NCBI RefSeq assembly: GCF_003072625.1
Contig: NZ_CP027805.1
Span: 118,501-182,500 of the forward strand
DNA from: Limosilactobacillus reuteri
GTDB taxonomy: Bacteria; Bacillota; Bacilli; Lactobacillales; Lactobacillaceae
DNA length: 64,000 bases
Direction: 5' to 3'
Part shown: piece by piece, positions 1-8,939 of the stretch
How positions within the stretch are numbered: position 1 is the stretch's first letter
Layout of the letters: every line of letters begins with the position of its first letter
Notes under the pieces: model-generated
Told to the model about the DNA's origin: nothing
Seen by the model: the letters and a program-made list of their open reading frames with translations, nothing else
Database searches by the model: none
Position numbers and translations under genes: made by a program

Positions 1-1102
1 CGCATGGCATGTAGCAGGTGAACTTAACCAAGCCAATGGTACGTGGGCAGAATTTAATGCACCAACAGTTAAGGGATATACTCCAAGTCAAGCTGAAGTA
101 GCTGCTGAAACTAAGGATGTTACTGTTGACATTAACTATGCTCCAGTAGCCCCAACTGGTCAAAATGTAACTACTAAGGTCGGTGAAGTACCAGATGCAG
201 ACCAAGGTATTGCAAACAAGAGTGATTTACCAGACGGCACAAAGTACACTTGGAAGGAAACACCAGATGTAAGTACTGAGGGAAATAAGCCAGCTACGAT
301 TGTGGTAACTTACCCAGACGGTTCGAAGGATGTAGTTCCCGTAACCATCCACGTCACGAACCCAGCAACGGATGCGGACAAGTACACGCCAGAAACGCAA
401 CCAATTACTACTCCGGAAGGTAAGGTTCCAGATCCAGCCGACGGTATTAAGAACAAGGCTGATCTCCCTGATGACACCAAGTACACTTGGACAAACCCAG
501 ACCAAGTAGCACAAGATGTTAAGACGCCAGGTTCTCACACCGAAACAATTACAGTAACTTATCCAGACGGTTCAAAAGATACAGTTACTGTAACTGTGAA
601 TGTTCCTGCACCTGAAGGCCAAAATATCACAACTGATCAAGGTAAACTCCCTAACCCTGCAGATGCAATTAAGAATAAAGACCAGCTGCCAGATGGAACA
701 ACTTACACTTGGAAGCAAAAGCCTAATGTTTCGACGCTTGGTGACCACATTGGGGTAGTTGAAGTCCACTTCCCAGACGGAACTACCTATGAAGTCACTG
801 TTACTGTTCATGTAGATGCTGTAAACTCTGATAATGGCAGAAACACGGATTCTGATAATGATGCAATTGATCATCAAAACGGTACTGAAATTAATAATGG
901 CAATATGACGAATGCTAATAACGGTTCAGTAATCGAAAACGTAACTGGTCAAACACAAAATAGTGCAACAAACAGTACTAGCCAGCAACCAGCGAAGACA
1001 TTGCCGCAAACTGGTAATGATTCTTCTAAGTTCGGTGCATTAGCTGGCTTGAGTCTTGCTGCTTTCGCAAGTCGCGATAAGAAACGCAAAGCTGATAAAT
1101 AA
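1..1102 (+). CDS. LPXTG cell-wall-anchored surface protein with Rib-type repeats, C-terminal part
   Basis: The frame is open from the left edge (first full codon at base 2), so the gene starts outside the window; the ATG at 302 is internal. The visible part begins with a segment resembling a MucBP/mucin-binding module (NAPTVKGYTPSQAEV..., about 38-142). Three Rib/alpha-like repeats follow, each with a KY/TYTW and YPDG/FPDG signature. A low-complexity Asn/Ser/Thr linker comes next, then the sortase motif LPQTG at 1001-1015, a short hydrophobic stretch and a basic end (KKRKADK). Such proteins are covalently attached to peptidoglycan by sortase A and usually mediate adhesion. Oddity: only about 13 apolar residues separate LPQTG from the charged tail, fewer than usual. 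The ligand cannot be inferred from this fragment. Confidence 0.9.
   Translation, partial: AWHVAGELNQANGTWAEFNAPTVKGYTPSQAEVAAETKDVTVDINYAPVAPTGQNVTTKVGEVPDADQGIANKSDLPDGTKYTWKETPDVSTEGNKPATIVVTYPDGSKDVVPVTIHVTNPATDADKYTPETQPITTPEGKVPDPADGIKNKADLPDDTKYTWTNPDQVAQDVKTPGSHTETITVTYPDGSKDTVTVTVNVPAPEGQNITTDQGKLPNPADAIKNKDQLPDGTTYTWKQKPNVSTLGDHIGVVEVHFPDGTTYEVTVTVHVDAVNSDNGRNTDSDNDAIDHQNGTEINNGNMTNANNGSVIENVTGQTQNSATNSTSQQPAKTLPQTGNDSSKFGALAGLSLAAFASRDKKRKADK
146..817 (+). repeat. Three tandem Rib-type protein repeats
   Basis: Three units of roughly 70-79 codons lie at about 146-355, 368-604 and 605-817. Each contains a P(D/N)AD.I.NK..LPD(G/D)T.YTW block followed by V.(Y/F)PDG and a beta-rich VTV.V end. 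The copies are diverged at DNA level, so they are not a recent expansion. More copies probably lie left of the window. Confidence 0.8.
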
Positions 1103-1160
1103 TTAAGATAACATCATTTCTCCCCCTGAAAGACATAACTTAATTAAAAGCGCTGAACTA

Positions 1161-1213
1161 AAGAAGTGCGAACGCTCATCAAAATGGTGAGTGTCCGCAC
1201 TTCTTTTATTATT
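1161..1213 (+). terminator. Intrinsic terminator of the LPXTG gene
   Basis: The arm aagaagtgcg (1161-1170) pairs with cgcacttctt (1195-1204), with an inner cgctca/gtgagtg extension, followed by a T-rich run. Confidence 0.85.
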
Positions 1214-1636
1214 TATATAACGATAAAATGATTAGTGAGAGATAGGGGAATAAGGGCTAAGCTGAAAGAGAAAAGAGACTAAATTTCTAAAAATAGTTCT
1301 TAGCGTGCTTGATAGAATGGACTTGACATGATTAATATAATTTTTATTAGTGATAAATAAAAGCGAACAATTCACCTTTGCGATCGAATGAAATTTTCTT
1401 CATATCTTCTTGAAATGTTTAACAAAAAGTCTGATTTTTTTCAAAAAGATAAACGTTGATATATCAAGGATTTATCGATAAATAAGTAAAATTAGCAAAA
1501 GCACGTTTTTGAAATTCTCAATAAATAGGTTGCCTTTTTTCTTAGAAACTATATATTAGTAAATGTAAGCAAGTTATGTGCACTGTTAATTTGTATTATT
1601 TATTCGTCAATTACCTAACAAGAGGGACGTGAATTT
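1214..1636. other. AT-rich intergenic stretch without a gene
   Basis: No ORF or convincing structure is seen in about 420 bases between the terminator and the YSIRK stub. It presumably holds the promoter of the former downstream surface-protein gene. A purine-rich agaggg about ten bases before the GTG at 1637 is a plausible ribosome binding site. Confidence 0.5.
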
Positions 1637-1858
1637 GTGTTATCGCATAATAACTGGGAAGAACAAATAAAGAAATATGAGCCAAAAAAGCAACGTTTCA
1701 CCATTAAGAAATTGCTTGTTGGTGTAGCGTCCGTTTTACTAGGTGTAACTTTTGCTGCAGGAACCGCCTCAGCAGATGGTATGATTGCAAATGCTGATTC
1801 TGCTTCTGGGAGCGATTCGGCAGAACGAACAGATCATAACCTTACATTTGAAAGTTGA
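1637..1858 (+). pseudogene. YSIRK-type signal peptide stub of a lost surface protein
   Basis: 73 codons from GTG 1637 (agaggg ribosome site upstream). Residues about 17-47 form a typical YSIRK-class export signal: KKQRFTIKKLLVGVASVLLG followed by TFAAGTASAD. Large sortase-anchored proteins of lactobacilli start this way. The frame ends after about 26 further Ser/Asp-rich residues, with no repeats or sorting motif. No continuation of such a protein is visible in any frame downstream, so the body appears to have been deleted. The peptide could still be exported as a short secreted fragment, but a truncated relic is the simpler reading. Confidence 0.75.
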
Positions 1859-1982
1859 TATAATAGCATTGGTGTTTGGCTTTTATTAAAAAAGTAAATT
1901 TTCTGATGATAAATCAGTTGAAAAAAGTTACTAAGAGTGTAGAATGACAATTGAAAGTTATTATTAAAATGTTGATTCTAAA

Positions 1983-2004
1983 AGATAGTGATTAATCATT
2001 ATCT
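1983..2004. promoter_or_regulatory. 22-bp near-perfect palindrome upstream of the large RNA
   Basis: The sequence agatagtgattaatcattat plus ct reads almost identically on both strands (one mismatched pair). It sits 40-100 bases before the first helices of the structured RNA and could be an operator or a small hairpin. Nothing shows which protein would bind. Confidence 0.4.
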
Positions 2005-2040
2005 AATTATCGGCTTTTTAATGAAATGAAGGCTTTAAAA

Positions 2041-2990
2041 ATTGCCAGTTTAGCCACTTATTTAATAAATGATTGGTTATAACTTGCCAGCAGGTGTCGC
2101 CATTCATCTGGTCGACAGCTACAGATGAAATGCCACCTGGTAGTGATCTTTATGGTTACTATTTATTTCAAGGAGTACTTTACCTTTTATTTATAAAATG
2201 GTTTATTGAATGACTTGACTTATTCCAAAAGATAGTGGTAAGTATGTGCCAGGTGGCTTGGGATAATTTCCCTTCAAACTGGCGGATATAGGCTATTATA
2301 ATAACCTTAAAGAGGCGACCTCCGATGCCTGTTTGGGCTAATTATAATGGTGGCTGTCGCTTGACTGGATAGTGGTAAAGTCAAGTTATTAAATGCCGAG
2401 CAACAATTTTTGTGCATTGTTTGTTGCGACTACTACTCCCTAATAGATATAAGGTCTATAACCTTATATAGCAGGTATCATAAAAAGTCTGAACACTGTT
2501 TAGATAAATATGTCAAACGGTAGACTGATAATGCTTATAAGAACCCCCCGAATACTTAACTTTAAGCATAGGTAGCAATATCTCCCCCAGATAACTTAAA
2601 AGTCTTATTGTCTACGCCAACAGCAATAAGCAGATAACAGTTTAGTTTTATCATATAAGTGTATTTGCTACCAAAAAGTTTTTTACTGTTCATGACAATT
2701 ATGCTAAATAATGATTCAACAGTACACATAATATTAGTGATACCTCAAAAGTTGGCACAGAAATTACAACAGTATGGTAAATGTGCTAACCTACTGTAAC
2801 GTAAGCCGCTTGGTGGTAGGTTTTAAATGTTGAATGGTGGACTTATCACCAAAGTTAGTTGTGCGTAAACTAACCAAAGAGAGTGGGAAATAACCTCCTC
2901 GACAAGGCGGTTGGCTAAGCTAGGACGATGATTAGCACGGCACGGGCTGATTATCGTTCGTACTTAGACTCGAGCCTTGTGGTTTTTTTC
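2041..2990 (+). ncRNA. Large ornate structured RNA (candidate GOLLD/ROOL-like)
   Basis: No ORF runs through this stretch, but inverted repeats are packed end to end. Clear helices: caggtg/cacctg plus cattcatctg/cagatgaaatg (2091-2139); ccag/ctgg around gggataatttccc (2246-2284); cttgac/gtcaag (2360-2385); gcaacaa/ttgttgc (2400-2427); atataaggt/accttatat (2447-2469); tatca+agtct/agact+tgata (2476-2530); atgctta/taagcat (2531-2569); ggtagcaa/ttgctacc (2571-2672) enclosing tatct/agata and cttattg/caataag; tactgtt/aacagta (2684-2723); gttggcaca/tgtgctaac (2752-2790); acctac/gtaggt; ggtg/cacc (2836-2850); gttagtt/aactaac (2854-2874); acgatgattagc/gctgattatcgt (2924-2957); acaaggc/gccttgt followed by a T run (2902-2989). 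The + strand is favoured by the terminal T tract. Large ornate RNAs of this size (GOLLD, ROOL) are known from Lactobacillales, but I cannot assign the family by eye. Confidence 0.7.
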
Positions 2991-3023
2991 CACGTTATCT
3001 TTCTATTGTTCATAAAAGTAGTT

Positions 3024-3064
3024 GAGGCTGAGAGAAAACTTTTGTTTTCTCCCAGCCTTTTTTG
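3024..3064 (+). terminator. Intrinsic terminator before the serS leader
   Basis: aggctgagagaaaac (from 3025) pairs with gttttctcccagcct, loop ttt, followed by a run of T. It separates the structured RNA from the serS transcription unit and resembles the hairpins at 18681 and 36208. Confidence 0.85.
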
Positions 3065-3136
3065 TTTTAAATAAAAATTCAATTGATAAATTAGAAAAAG
3101 TGTAATAAGATAATTGCAGAATAGAAAACACGAATG

Positions 3137-3343
3137 CATTTCAAGTAGGTTGTTCAGAGAAGCAGCGGGTGGTGAAAGCTGTCAGCCGAAACTCCGGTGC
3201 AAAAATATGTGGGCAGGTAATTCTGCACGGATAGTAGCCGTTATCTACTTCGAAGGGTGACTAAAGATAGTCAAACTTGGGTGGTACCGCGGAACTAGAG
3301 CCATTTCGTCCCAAAATATAAAGGATGGAATGGCTCTTTTTTA
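3137..3343 (+). promoter_or_regulatory. T-box riboswitch (serine type) controlling serS
   Basis: The stem I base aagtag (3142-3147) pairs with ctactt (3246-3251). An AGAGA-type motif and GGTGAAAG lie in stem I, and the T-box core tgggtggtaccgcgg is at 3278-3292. The terminator agagccatttc/ggaatggctct with six T follows (3297-3343). A TCC triplet at 3193-3195 sits where the specifier is expected and would read serine, matching the gene behind it. Uncharged tRNA(Ser) should promote readthrough. Confidence 0.92.
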
Positions 3344-3363
3344 TATAATTAGGAGGAAATACG

Positions 3364-4671
3364 ATGTTAGATATTAAAAAGATTCGTCAAGAACCTGATT
3401 TTTATAAGGAAAAGTTAGCTACGCGTGGTGTAAAACCAGAAGAAATTGATGAAGTTATTGCGCTAGATAAGAAGCGGCGTGAATTGCTTCAACAAACCGA
3501 AACAATGAAGGCGCAACGTAATGAAGCCTCAAAGAAGATTGGGGAAGCTAAGCGGAATGGTGAATCTGCCGATGCTGCCATTAAGGAAACTCGTGAACTT
3601 GGTGATAAGATCAAGGAATTAGACGCTGAAGTTGAAGCAAATGATGCCGAACTTCATAATAAGATGGCTCACCTTCCGAATGTTCCTCATGATGGCGTTC
3701 CAGTTAGCTTAACGGAAGACGGTGCCGTTGAATTGCGGAAAGTAGGTAAGGTGCGGGACTTTGATTTTGAACCTAAGCATCACTGGGATATCGGTGAAAG
3801 CCTTGGCATTTTAGACTTTGATCGCGCTGGTAAGGTTTCTGGTGCGCGTTTTGTCTACTACTTAGGCCTTGGTGCTCAGCTTGAACGGGCAGTTTACAAC
3901 TTCATGCTTGACGAGCACATGAAGGAAGGATATACCGAAGTCTTGCCACCATATATCGTCAATGCTGATTCAATGTACGGTACTGGTCAATTCCCTAAGT
4001 TCAAAGAAGGGGTTTACCAAGTTAACGGTGAGGATATGACTTTGATTCCAACTGCTGAAGTTCCATTGACTAATTACTACCGTGGCGAAGTTATCCCGAC
4101 TGAAGAATTACCAGTTTACGTTACTGCTTTAACACCATCATTCCGTTCTGAAGCGGGAGCAGCGGGTCGTGATACCCGGGGATTGATCCGGATGCACCAA
4201 TTCAATAAGGTAGAAATGGTTAAGTATACTAAGCCAGAAAACTCATGGGATGAACTTGAAAAGATGACTGCTAACGCTGAAAACATCTTGAAGAAGTTAA
4301 ACTTGCCATACCATGTTATTACCTTAACTACTGGTGACATGAGCTTTACTGCATCTGAAACACATGACCTTGAATTGTGGATGCCAGCACAAAATAAGTA
4401 TCGTGAAGTTTCGAGTTGTTCAAACTGCTTGGACTTCCAGGCACGGCGGATGCACACCCAATACCGAGATGAAAATGGTAAGTTACAATATGTTCACACG
4501 CTTAACGGTTCTGGTTTAGCCGTTGGTCGGACAGTTGCAGCTATCTTGGAAAACTATCAAAACGCTGATGGTTCCGTAACGATTCCAGAAGTATTGGTAC
4601 CATACATGCATGGTGTTACTAAGATTACTAAGGAAAATGCGGTTCCTTTCCGTAATAAAGTTAATAAATAA
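3364..4671 (+). CDS. serS: Seryl-tRNA synthetase
   Basis: 435 residues, normal for bacterial SerRS. It charges tRNA(Ser) (and tRNA(Sec) where present) with serine using ATP. The first 110 residues are the charged helical coiled-coil arm that grips the long variable arm of the tRNA. The class II core follows, with motif 2 [14 protein letters not shown] near residue 260 and motif 3 GSGLAVGRT near residue 382. The start ATG 3364 has aggagg nine bases upstream. It is monocistronic behind a serine T-box. Confidence 0.98.
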   Translation: MLDIKKIRQEPDFYKEKLATRGVKPEEIDEVIALDKKRRELLQQTETMKAQRNEASKKIGEAKRNGESADAAIKETRELGDKIKELDAEVEANDAELHNKMAHLPNVPHDGVPVSLTEDGAVELRKVGKVRDFDFEPKHHWDIGESLGILDFDRAGKVSGARFVYYLGLGAQLERAVYNFMLDEHMKEGYTEVLPPYIVNADSMYGTGQFPKFKEGVYQVNGEDMTLIPTAEVPLTNYYRGEVIPTEELPVYVTALTPSFRSEAGAAGRDTRGLIRMHQFNKVEMVKYTKPENSWDELEKMTANAENILKKLNLPYHVITLTTGDMSFTASETHDLELWMPAQNKYREVSSCSNCLDFQARRMHTQYRDENGKLQYVHTLNGSGLAVGRTVAAILENYQNADGSVTIPEVLVPYMHGVTKITKENAVPFRNKVNK

Positions 4672-4895
4672 GATATATAGAAGACAGTTTTTAAAAAAGT
4701 CTAAGAAAAGATCAAAAACAAATAAAATAGACTTAATAAAATTAACTTTTCGTTGGCTGTTATCTTTATAAATGATTGTTTAAAACGCTGACATCTTGGA
4801 TAAACACAAACTTTGGTGAAGAATATTTATTTTCTTTTCTGGCGATGATAAAGTAGTATCAACGTTAAAATTTGATTAAAAAGGAGTCGGTGCAG

Positions 4896-6359
4896 ATGCA
4901 TAGCCGCAAAATAAAAAATATGATCATCACCATTGTTGCAGTTCTTGGAATTGTAGTGGGGTGGCAAATGGTCGAACCTCAGCAGGTATCTGCTGCCGAA
5001 CCGACTTATACGTTTGCAACTAATAACACCTTTGAACCTTTTGAAATTCAAAATAGTAAAGGTGGGTACTCAGGAAAGAATCCCGGGATTGAAATTGAAA
5101 TGCTTAAGAAAATTGCTAAGCATGAGCATTTTAAGTATGAACTGAAGCCAATGAGCTTTAATGGTGACTTACAAGCTCTTGAAGCAGGACAAGTTGATGC
5201 AGTAATTGCCGGAATGAGCGTTACTGATGAACGAAAAGAAAAGTATGATTTTTCAACACCTTACTATACTAGTGGGGTTGTTATGGCTGTTGCAAAAGAT
5301 AGCAATATTAAGTCGATGAGCCAATTAAAAGGAAAAACAGTTTCGGCTAAGTCAGGAACGAGTGCGGCATTATTTTTGAAGAACAACCAAAAGAAATATG
5401 GTTACAAAATTCGCTACTTTGATTCCTCAAATACGATGTGGAATGATGTGAAGACTGGGAACACAGCAGCTACTTTTGATGATGGCCCTGTTCTTGAATA
5501 CGGAATTAAAGAAGGTGTTCCACTTAAGGTTGTGACAAAGAAGCCAATTGATGCACAACCAGTTGCCGTTGGATACCAAAAGGGCAAGAACTTAGAATTA
5601 CAGAAAAAGATGAATGATGGGATTAAGTGGCTAAAAGATACTGGCCAAATGGATCAAATCATTGATAAATATACTAAGAGTGACAAAACAACGAAGGACA
5701 GCGCGACTGATCGGACAATTTTGGGATTAATCCGCGCAAATTATCCAGCCTTGCTTAGTGGATTATGGATGACAATTGAATTAACTGTTGTCGGCATTAT
5801 TTTTGCGATGATTTTTGGAGTAATTCTAGGTGTATTAGGTATTGCACAAAACAAATTTGCCAATGCTGTTTCTAGTACCCTGATTTATATCTTCCGTGGT
5901 ATTCCAATGATTGTTTTAGCCTTCTTTATTTACATGGGGATTCCAAATGTTATTGGCCATAAAGTTCCATTATTCTTAGCAGGAATCTTAACGCTGACTT
6001 TTAACGAAGGGGCCTATATTGGAGCCGTTGTTAAAGGTGGATTTGAATCCGTTAATATTGGACAGTGGGAAGCAGCGCGGAGCTTAGGGCTGCCATATAG
6101 CAAAGCCCTGATTAAGGTTATCGCTCCCCAAGGATTTAAGTTAATGATTCCTTCGTTAGTTAACCAGTTTATTATTACCTTGAAAGATACTTCAATTCTT
6201 TCCGCAATCGGTGTAATGGAACTTACACAAACAGGAACTGTCATCATTTCCCAGAACATGGAAGGATTTAAGATGTGGTTAATCATTGGGACGATGTATA
6301 TCATCATCATTACCCTGTTGACTTGGTTATCAAACTACGTACAAAAGAGGATGGGTTAA
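4896..6359 (+). CDS. Amino-acid ABC transporter, fused substrate-binding and permease protein (GlnPH type)
   Basis: 487 residues from ATG 4896, which has aaggag ten bases upstream; the frame extends back to TTG 4872, but that codon has no ribosome site. Order: signal sequence/membrane anchor (residues 1-35, cleavage-like VSAAE), a bacterial type 3 extracellular solute-binding domain (about 40-275, with [18 protein letters not shown]), then a permease domain with several membrane helices and the EAA loop [16 protein letters not shown] near residue 392. Fused binding/permease subunits are common for glutamine/polar amino-acid importers in lactic acid bacteria. It is followed one base later by its ATPase gene. 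The exact substrate (Gln, Glu, Asn or other polar amino acid) is inference. Confidence 0.93.
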   Translation: MHSRKIKNMIITIVAVLGIVVGWQMVEPQQVSAAEPTYTFATNNTFEPFEIQNSKGGYSGKNPGIEIEMLKKIAKHEHFKYELKPMSFNGDLQALEAGQVDAVIAGMSVTDERKEKYDFSTPYYTSGVVMAVAKDSNIKSMSQLKGKTVSAKSGTSAALFLKNNQKKYGYKIRYFDSSNTMWNDVKTGNTAATFDDGPVLEYGIKEGVPLKVVTKKPIDAQPVAVGYQKGKNLELQKKMNDGIKWLKDTGQMDQIIDKYTKSDKTTKDSATDRTILGLIRANYPALLSGLWMTIELTVVGIIFAMIFGVILGVLGIAQNKFANAVSSTLIYIFRGIPMIVLAFFIYMGIPNVIGHKVPLFLAGILTLTFNEGAYIGAVVKGGFESVNIGQWEAARSLGLPYSKALIKVIAPQGFKLMIPSLVNQFIITLKDTSILSAIGVMELTQTGTVIISQNMEGFKMWLIIGTMYIIIITLLTWLSNYVQKRMG

Positions 6360-6360
6360 T

Positions 6361-7104
6361 ATGGATAAAAACTATAAAGTACAAGTAAAGAATCTGCACA
6401 AAAGTTATGGAAGTAATGAGGTGCTGAAGGGTATTAGCTTGGACGTAAAACCCAATGAGGTGGTTTGCATGATTGGACCATCAGGCTCGGGTAAAAGTAC
6501 CTTCCTTCGTTGCATTAATAAGCTTGAGGAACCAAATAGCGGTCATATTTATATTGATGGCTACGATATTGCTGATCCGCAGGTAAATATTAATAAGGTT
6601 CGGGAAAATATCGGAATGGTTTTTCAGCATTTTAATCTCTTCCCAAATATGAATGTTTTGGAGAATATCACTTTGACGCCTGTTCAACTTGGAAAGATGA
6701 CTAAGGAAGAGGCAGAAAAGGACGCAATGCATTATCTTGATTTAGTTGGACTAGCTGATAAAGCAGGAGCGGATCCAACCAAGCTTTCTGGAGGTCAAAA
6801 GCAACGGGTAGCGATTGCCCGTGCCCTCGCAATGAAACCGGATGTAATGCTCTTTGATGAACCAACGAGTGCCCTTGACCCTGAAATGGTAGGGGATGTT
6901 TTGGAAGTAATGAAACGGTTAGCACAAGAGGGAATGACCATGATCGTGGTAACTCACGAAATGGGATTTGCTAAGCAGGTTGCCGATCGGGTGGTCTTCT
7001 TCCATAATGGTGATATTCGGGAACAAGGCACTCCAGAAGAAATTTTTGATAATCCACAACATCCAGATACGAAGAATTTCTTGGATAAAGTGCTAAATAT
7101 TTAA
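6361..7104 (+). CDS. glnQ: Amino-acid ABC transporter ATP-binding protein (GlnQ type)
   Basis: 247 residues, typical for the polar amino-acid ATPase family. Walker [10 protein letters not shown] is at residues 39-47, the signature LSGGQKQR near 142, and Walker B/D-loop [14 protein letters not shown] near 161. The switch histidine is in VVTHEMGFA. The ATG follows the stop of the permease gene directly, with its ribosome site (agagg) inside that gene, so the two are translationally coupled. It powers uptake by the neighbouring fused transporter. Confidence 0.95.
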   Translation: MDKNYKVQVKNLHKSYGSNEVLKGISLDVKPNEVVCMIGPSGSGKSTFLRCINKLEEPNSGHIYIDGYDIADPQVNINKVRENIGMVFQHFNLFPNMNVLENITLTPVQLGKMTKEEAEKDAMHYLDLVGLADKAGADPTKLSGGQKQRVAIARALAMKPDVMLFDEPTSALDPEMVGDVLEVMKRLAQEGMTMIVVTHEMGFAKQVADRVVFFHNGDIREQGTPEEIFDNPQHPDTKNFLDKVLNI

Positions 7105-7132
7105 TTATCGACTGACTTTTAGTAATTTAAAT

Positions 7133-7357
7133 TTGACAAAGTTAGGATAATCATTATAATAATGAGTAACTTTTAATAATTGGTTGACAGAGAATCTAGC
7201 ATTTGCTGAAAGCTAGATCCAATTAAATGGCATGAGCGTTTGAAATGGAGTGGTTTCCTTATCAACCGAGAGGTAGTTCGCAAATGTGAGCTATAAAGAT
7301 GGGTGGAACCGCGTTAAAAAACGTCCCTGGTAGATGATTACCAGGGACGTTTTTATT
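7133..7357 (+). promoter_or_regulatory. Promoter and T-box leader of the amino-acid permease gene
   Basis: TTGACA (7133-7138) and TATAAT (7155-7160) are spaced by 16 bases. The leader shows ggttga (7182-7187)/tcaacc closing stem I, AGAGA, GCTGAAAGC, the T-box core gggtggaaccgcg (7300-7312) and a strong terminator aacgtccctggta/taccagggacgtt with a T run (7318-7354). The specifier region tttgaaatggagtgg is ambiguous by eye: GGA (Gly), ATG (Met) or TGG (Trp) could each be read. Confidence 0.9.
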
Positions 7358-7407
7358 TGTTTAAGAAAACGTTTTTGTTATTAACTAAATTTTTAAGGAG
7401 GCATATT

Positions 7408-8757
7408 ATGGACGAAAAACAACAACAGAAGTTAGAACGATCGCTCAAAAGTCGTCATGTGACGATGATTGCTATTGGTGGAGCTATTGGGACCGGCCTT
7501 TTTCTTGGATCAGGAACAGCCATTCACCAAGCAGGTCCTTCAATCATTCTTTCATACCTGATCGTCGGTATCTTTTGCTTCTTTATGATGCGGGCGTTAG
7601 GGGAACTTATTTTAGCTGATACTTCAAAACATTCATTTATTGATTCGGTTAAGGAATATCTTGGTGACCGAATGGAATTTGTTGCTGGATGGATGTACTG
7701 GGCATGTTGGTTAACATTAGCAATGGCAGATCTTACTGCTACTGGTATTTACTTGAAATATTGGTTCCCTAATTTACCACAATGGGTTGGTCCATTAATT
7801 ATTGTTATTTTATTGATGTTAGTAAACATGGTAAACGTTGGGCTGTTTGGTGAACTAGAAAGTTGGTTCTCCATGATTAAGGTGATTGCAATTTTAGCCT
7901 TAATAGCAGTTGGTGCGGTCTTACTTCTGATGCATGGTCATGTTGAAGGGCGGCCGGTAACCCTTTCAAACTTAGTTAACCAGGGTGGCTTTTTCCCTAC
8001 TGGTCCGATGGGCTCCTTAATGTCTTTCCAAATGGTAGTCTTTGCCTTTGTGGGAATTGAAATGGTCGGTTTGACAGCTGGAGAAACTAAGAATCCAGAT
8101 AAAAATATTCCAAAAGCGATTAATACCTTACCAGTCCGCATTGGTTTGTTTTATATCGGATCAATGATTGCGATGATGTCAATTTACCCATGGTTTCAGA
8201 TCAAGACTACTTCTAGTCCATTTGTTCAAGTGTTTGCAGCAATCAGTGTTCCAGGAGCAGCTGCGATTTTAAACTTTGTGGTTTTGACGGCTGCAATGTC
8301 TGCGACTAACAGTGCGATCTTTAGTACTAGTCGTTCCCTCTACTCATTAGCTCGAAGCGGGAACGCACCAAAACGTTTTGGTGAATTAAGCGCGAAGGCA
8401 GTTCCTAATCATGCATTAACTTTCTCTTCATTGATTCTTTTTATCACAGTTATCTTGAATTATATTATGCCAGCGGGAATATTCGATGTGATTGCTGGAA
8501 TTTCAACAATTACCTTTATTTTTACGTGGATTATTATTTTGGTTGCCCACATTAAGTTCCGACAGCAGAATCCAAAGGGAGTTGCGAACTTCAGAATGCC
8601 AGGATATCCAATTACTAGTTGGTTAACAATCATTTTCTTCTTGGCAGTCCTAGTGATTTTACTATTTATTGATTCAACACGAATTCCATTAATCCTTTCA
8701 ATCGTCATTTTTGCACTGCTCGCTTATGGTTATAGATTTTTGAAGAAGAAAAATTAA
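7408..8757 (+). CDS. APC-family amino-acid permease under T-box control
   Basis: 449 residues from ATG 7408 (taaggagg eight bases upstream); an in-frame extension to 7357 lies in the T-box terminator and is rejected. About 12 hydrophobic segments are present, and the N-terminal signature IAIGGAIGTGLFLGSG is typical of the amino-acid/polyamine/organocation superfamily. It resembles the AapA/CycA-type bacterial permeases (neutral amino acids, D-Ala/D-Ser/Gly). The T-box leader means expression should rise when one particular tRNA is uncharged, so the specifier would settle the substrate. Monocistronic. Confidence 0.93.
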   Translation: MDEKQQQKLERSLKSRHVTMIAIGGAIGTGLFLGSGTAIHQAGPSIILSYLIVGIFCFFMMRALGELILADTSKHSFIDSVKEYLGDRMEFVAGWMYWACWLTLAMADLTATGIYLKYWFPNLPQWVGPLIIVILLMLVNMVNVGLFGELESWFSMIKVIAILALIAVGAVLLLMHGHVEGRPVTLSNLVNQGGFFPTGPMGSLMSFQMVVFAFVGIEMVGLTAGETKNPDKNIPKAINTLPVRIGLFYIGSMIAMMSIYPWFQIKTTSSPFVQVFAAISVPGAAAILNFVVLTAAMSATNSAIFSTSRSLYSLARSGNAPKRFGELSAKAVPNHALTFSSLILFITVILNYIMPAGIFDVIAGISTITFIFTWIIILVAHIKFRQQNPKGVANFRMPGYPITSWLTIIFFLAVLVILLFIDSTRIPLILSIVIFALLAYGYRFLKKKN

Positions 8758-8766
8758 AAACTTGGC

Positions 8767-8802
8767 AGAGACTCGAAAAAATTTGGGTCTCTTTTCTTTT
8801 TC
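8767..8802 (+). terminator. Intrinsic terminator of the permease gene
   Basis: agagac (8767-8772) pairs with gtctct (8787-8792), followed by a T/C-rich tract. Confidence 0.75.
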
Positions 8803-8903
8803 ATTTGATAATTATTAGTTTAAGAGAGTGATAAAAAGTAATAGAAAAGAAGGTTTTGTTTAATAATTAAAGGAGACATAAATCCCGACGTGGCGCAGTT
8901 TTT

Positions 8904-8933
8904 TTGTCTTTTGGTGGGGGGAGGGATTATACT
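8904..8933 (+). promoter_or_regulatory. Sigma-A promoter of a candidate RNA gene
   Basis: TTGTCT (8904-8909), an 18-base spacer and TATACT (8928-8933). No ORF follows; transcription would start at about 8940, exactly where the long inverted repeat begins. Confidence 0.6.
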
Positions 8934-8939
8934 AAAAGT

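Noticed and set aside
227..877. Long minus-strand ORFs opposite the Rib repeats
   Set aside because: Trp/Cys-rich, no domain; they are antisense shadows of repetitive coding sequence.
302..1102. ATG 302 as start of the surface protein
   Set aside because: The frame is open to the window edge and encodes MucBP-like and Rib repeat sequence upstream of 302, with no ribosome site before that ATG.
2041..2990. The structured stretch as decayed remains of the YSIRK protein
   Set aside because: No frame shows repeat, linker or LPXTG residue patterns, and decay would not create many long, ordered complementary helices.
2951..3139. 62-codon minus-strand ORF
   Set aside because: It overlaps a terminator and the T-box leader, and has no ribosome site or recognisable sequence.
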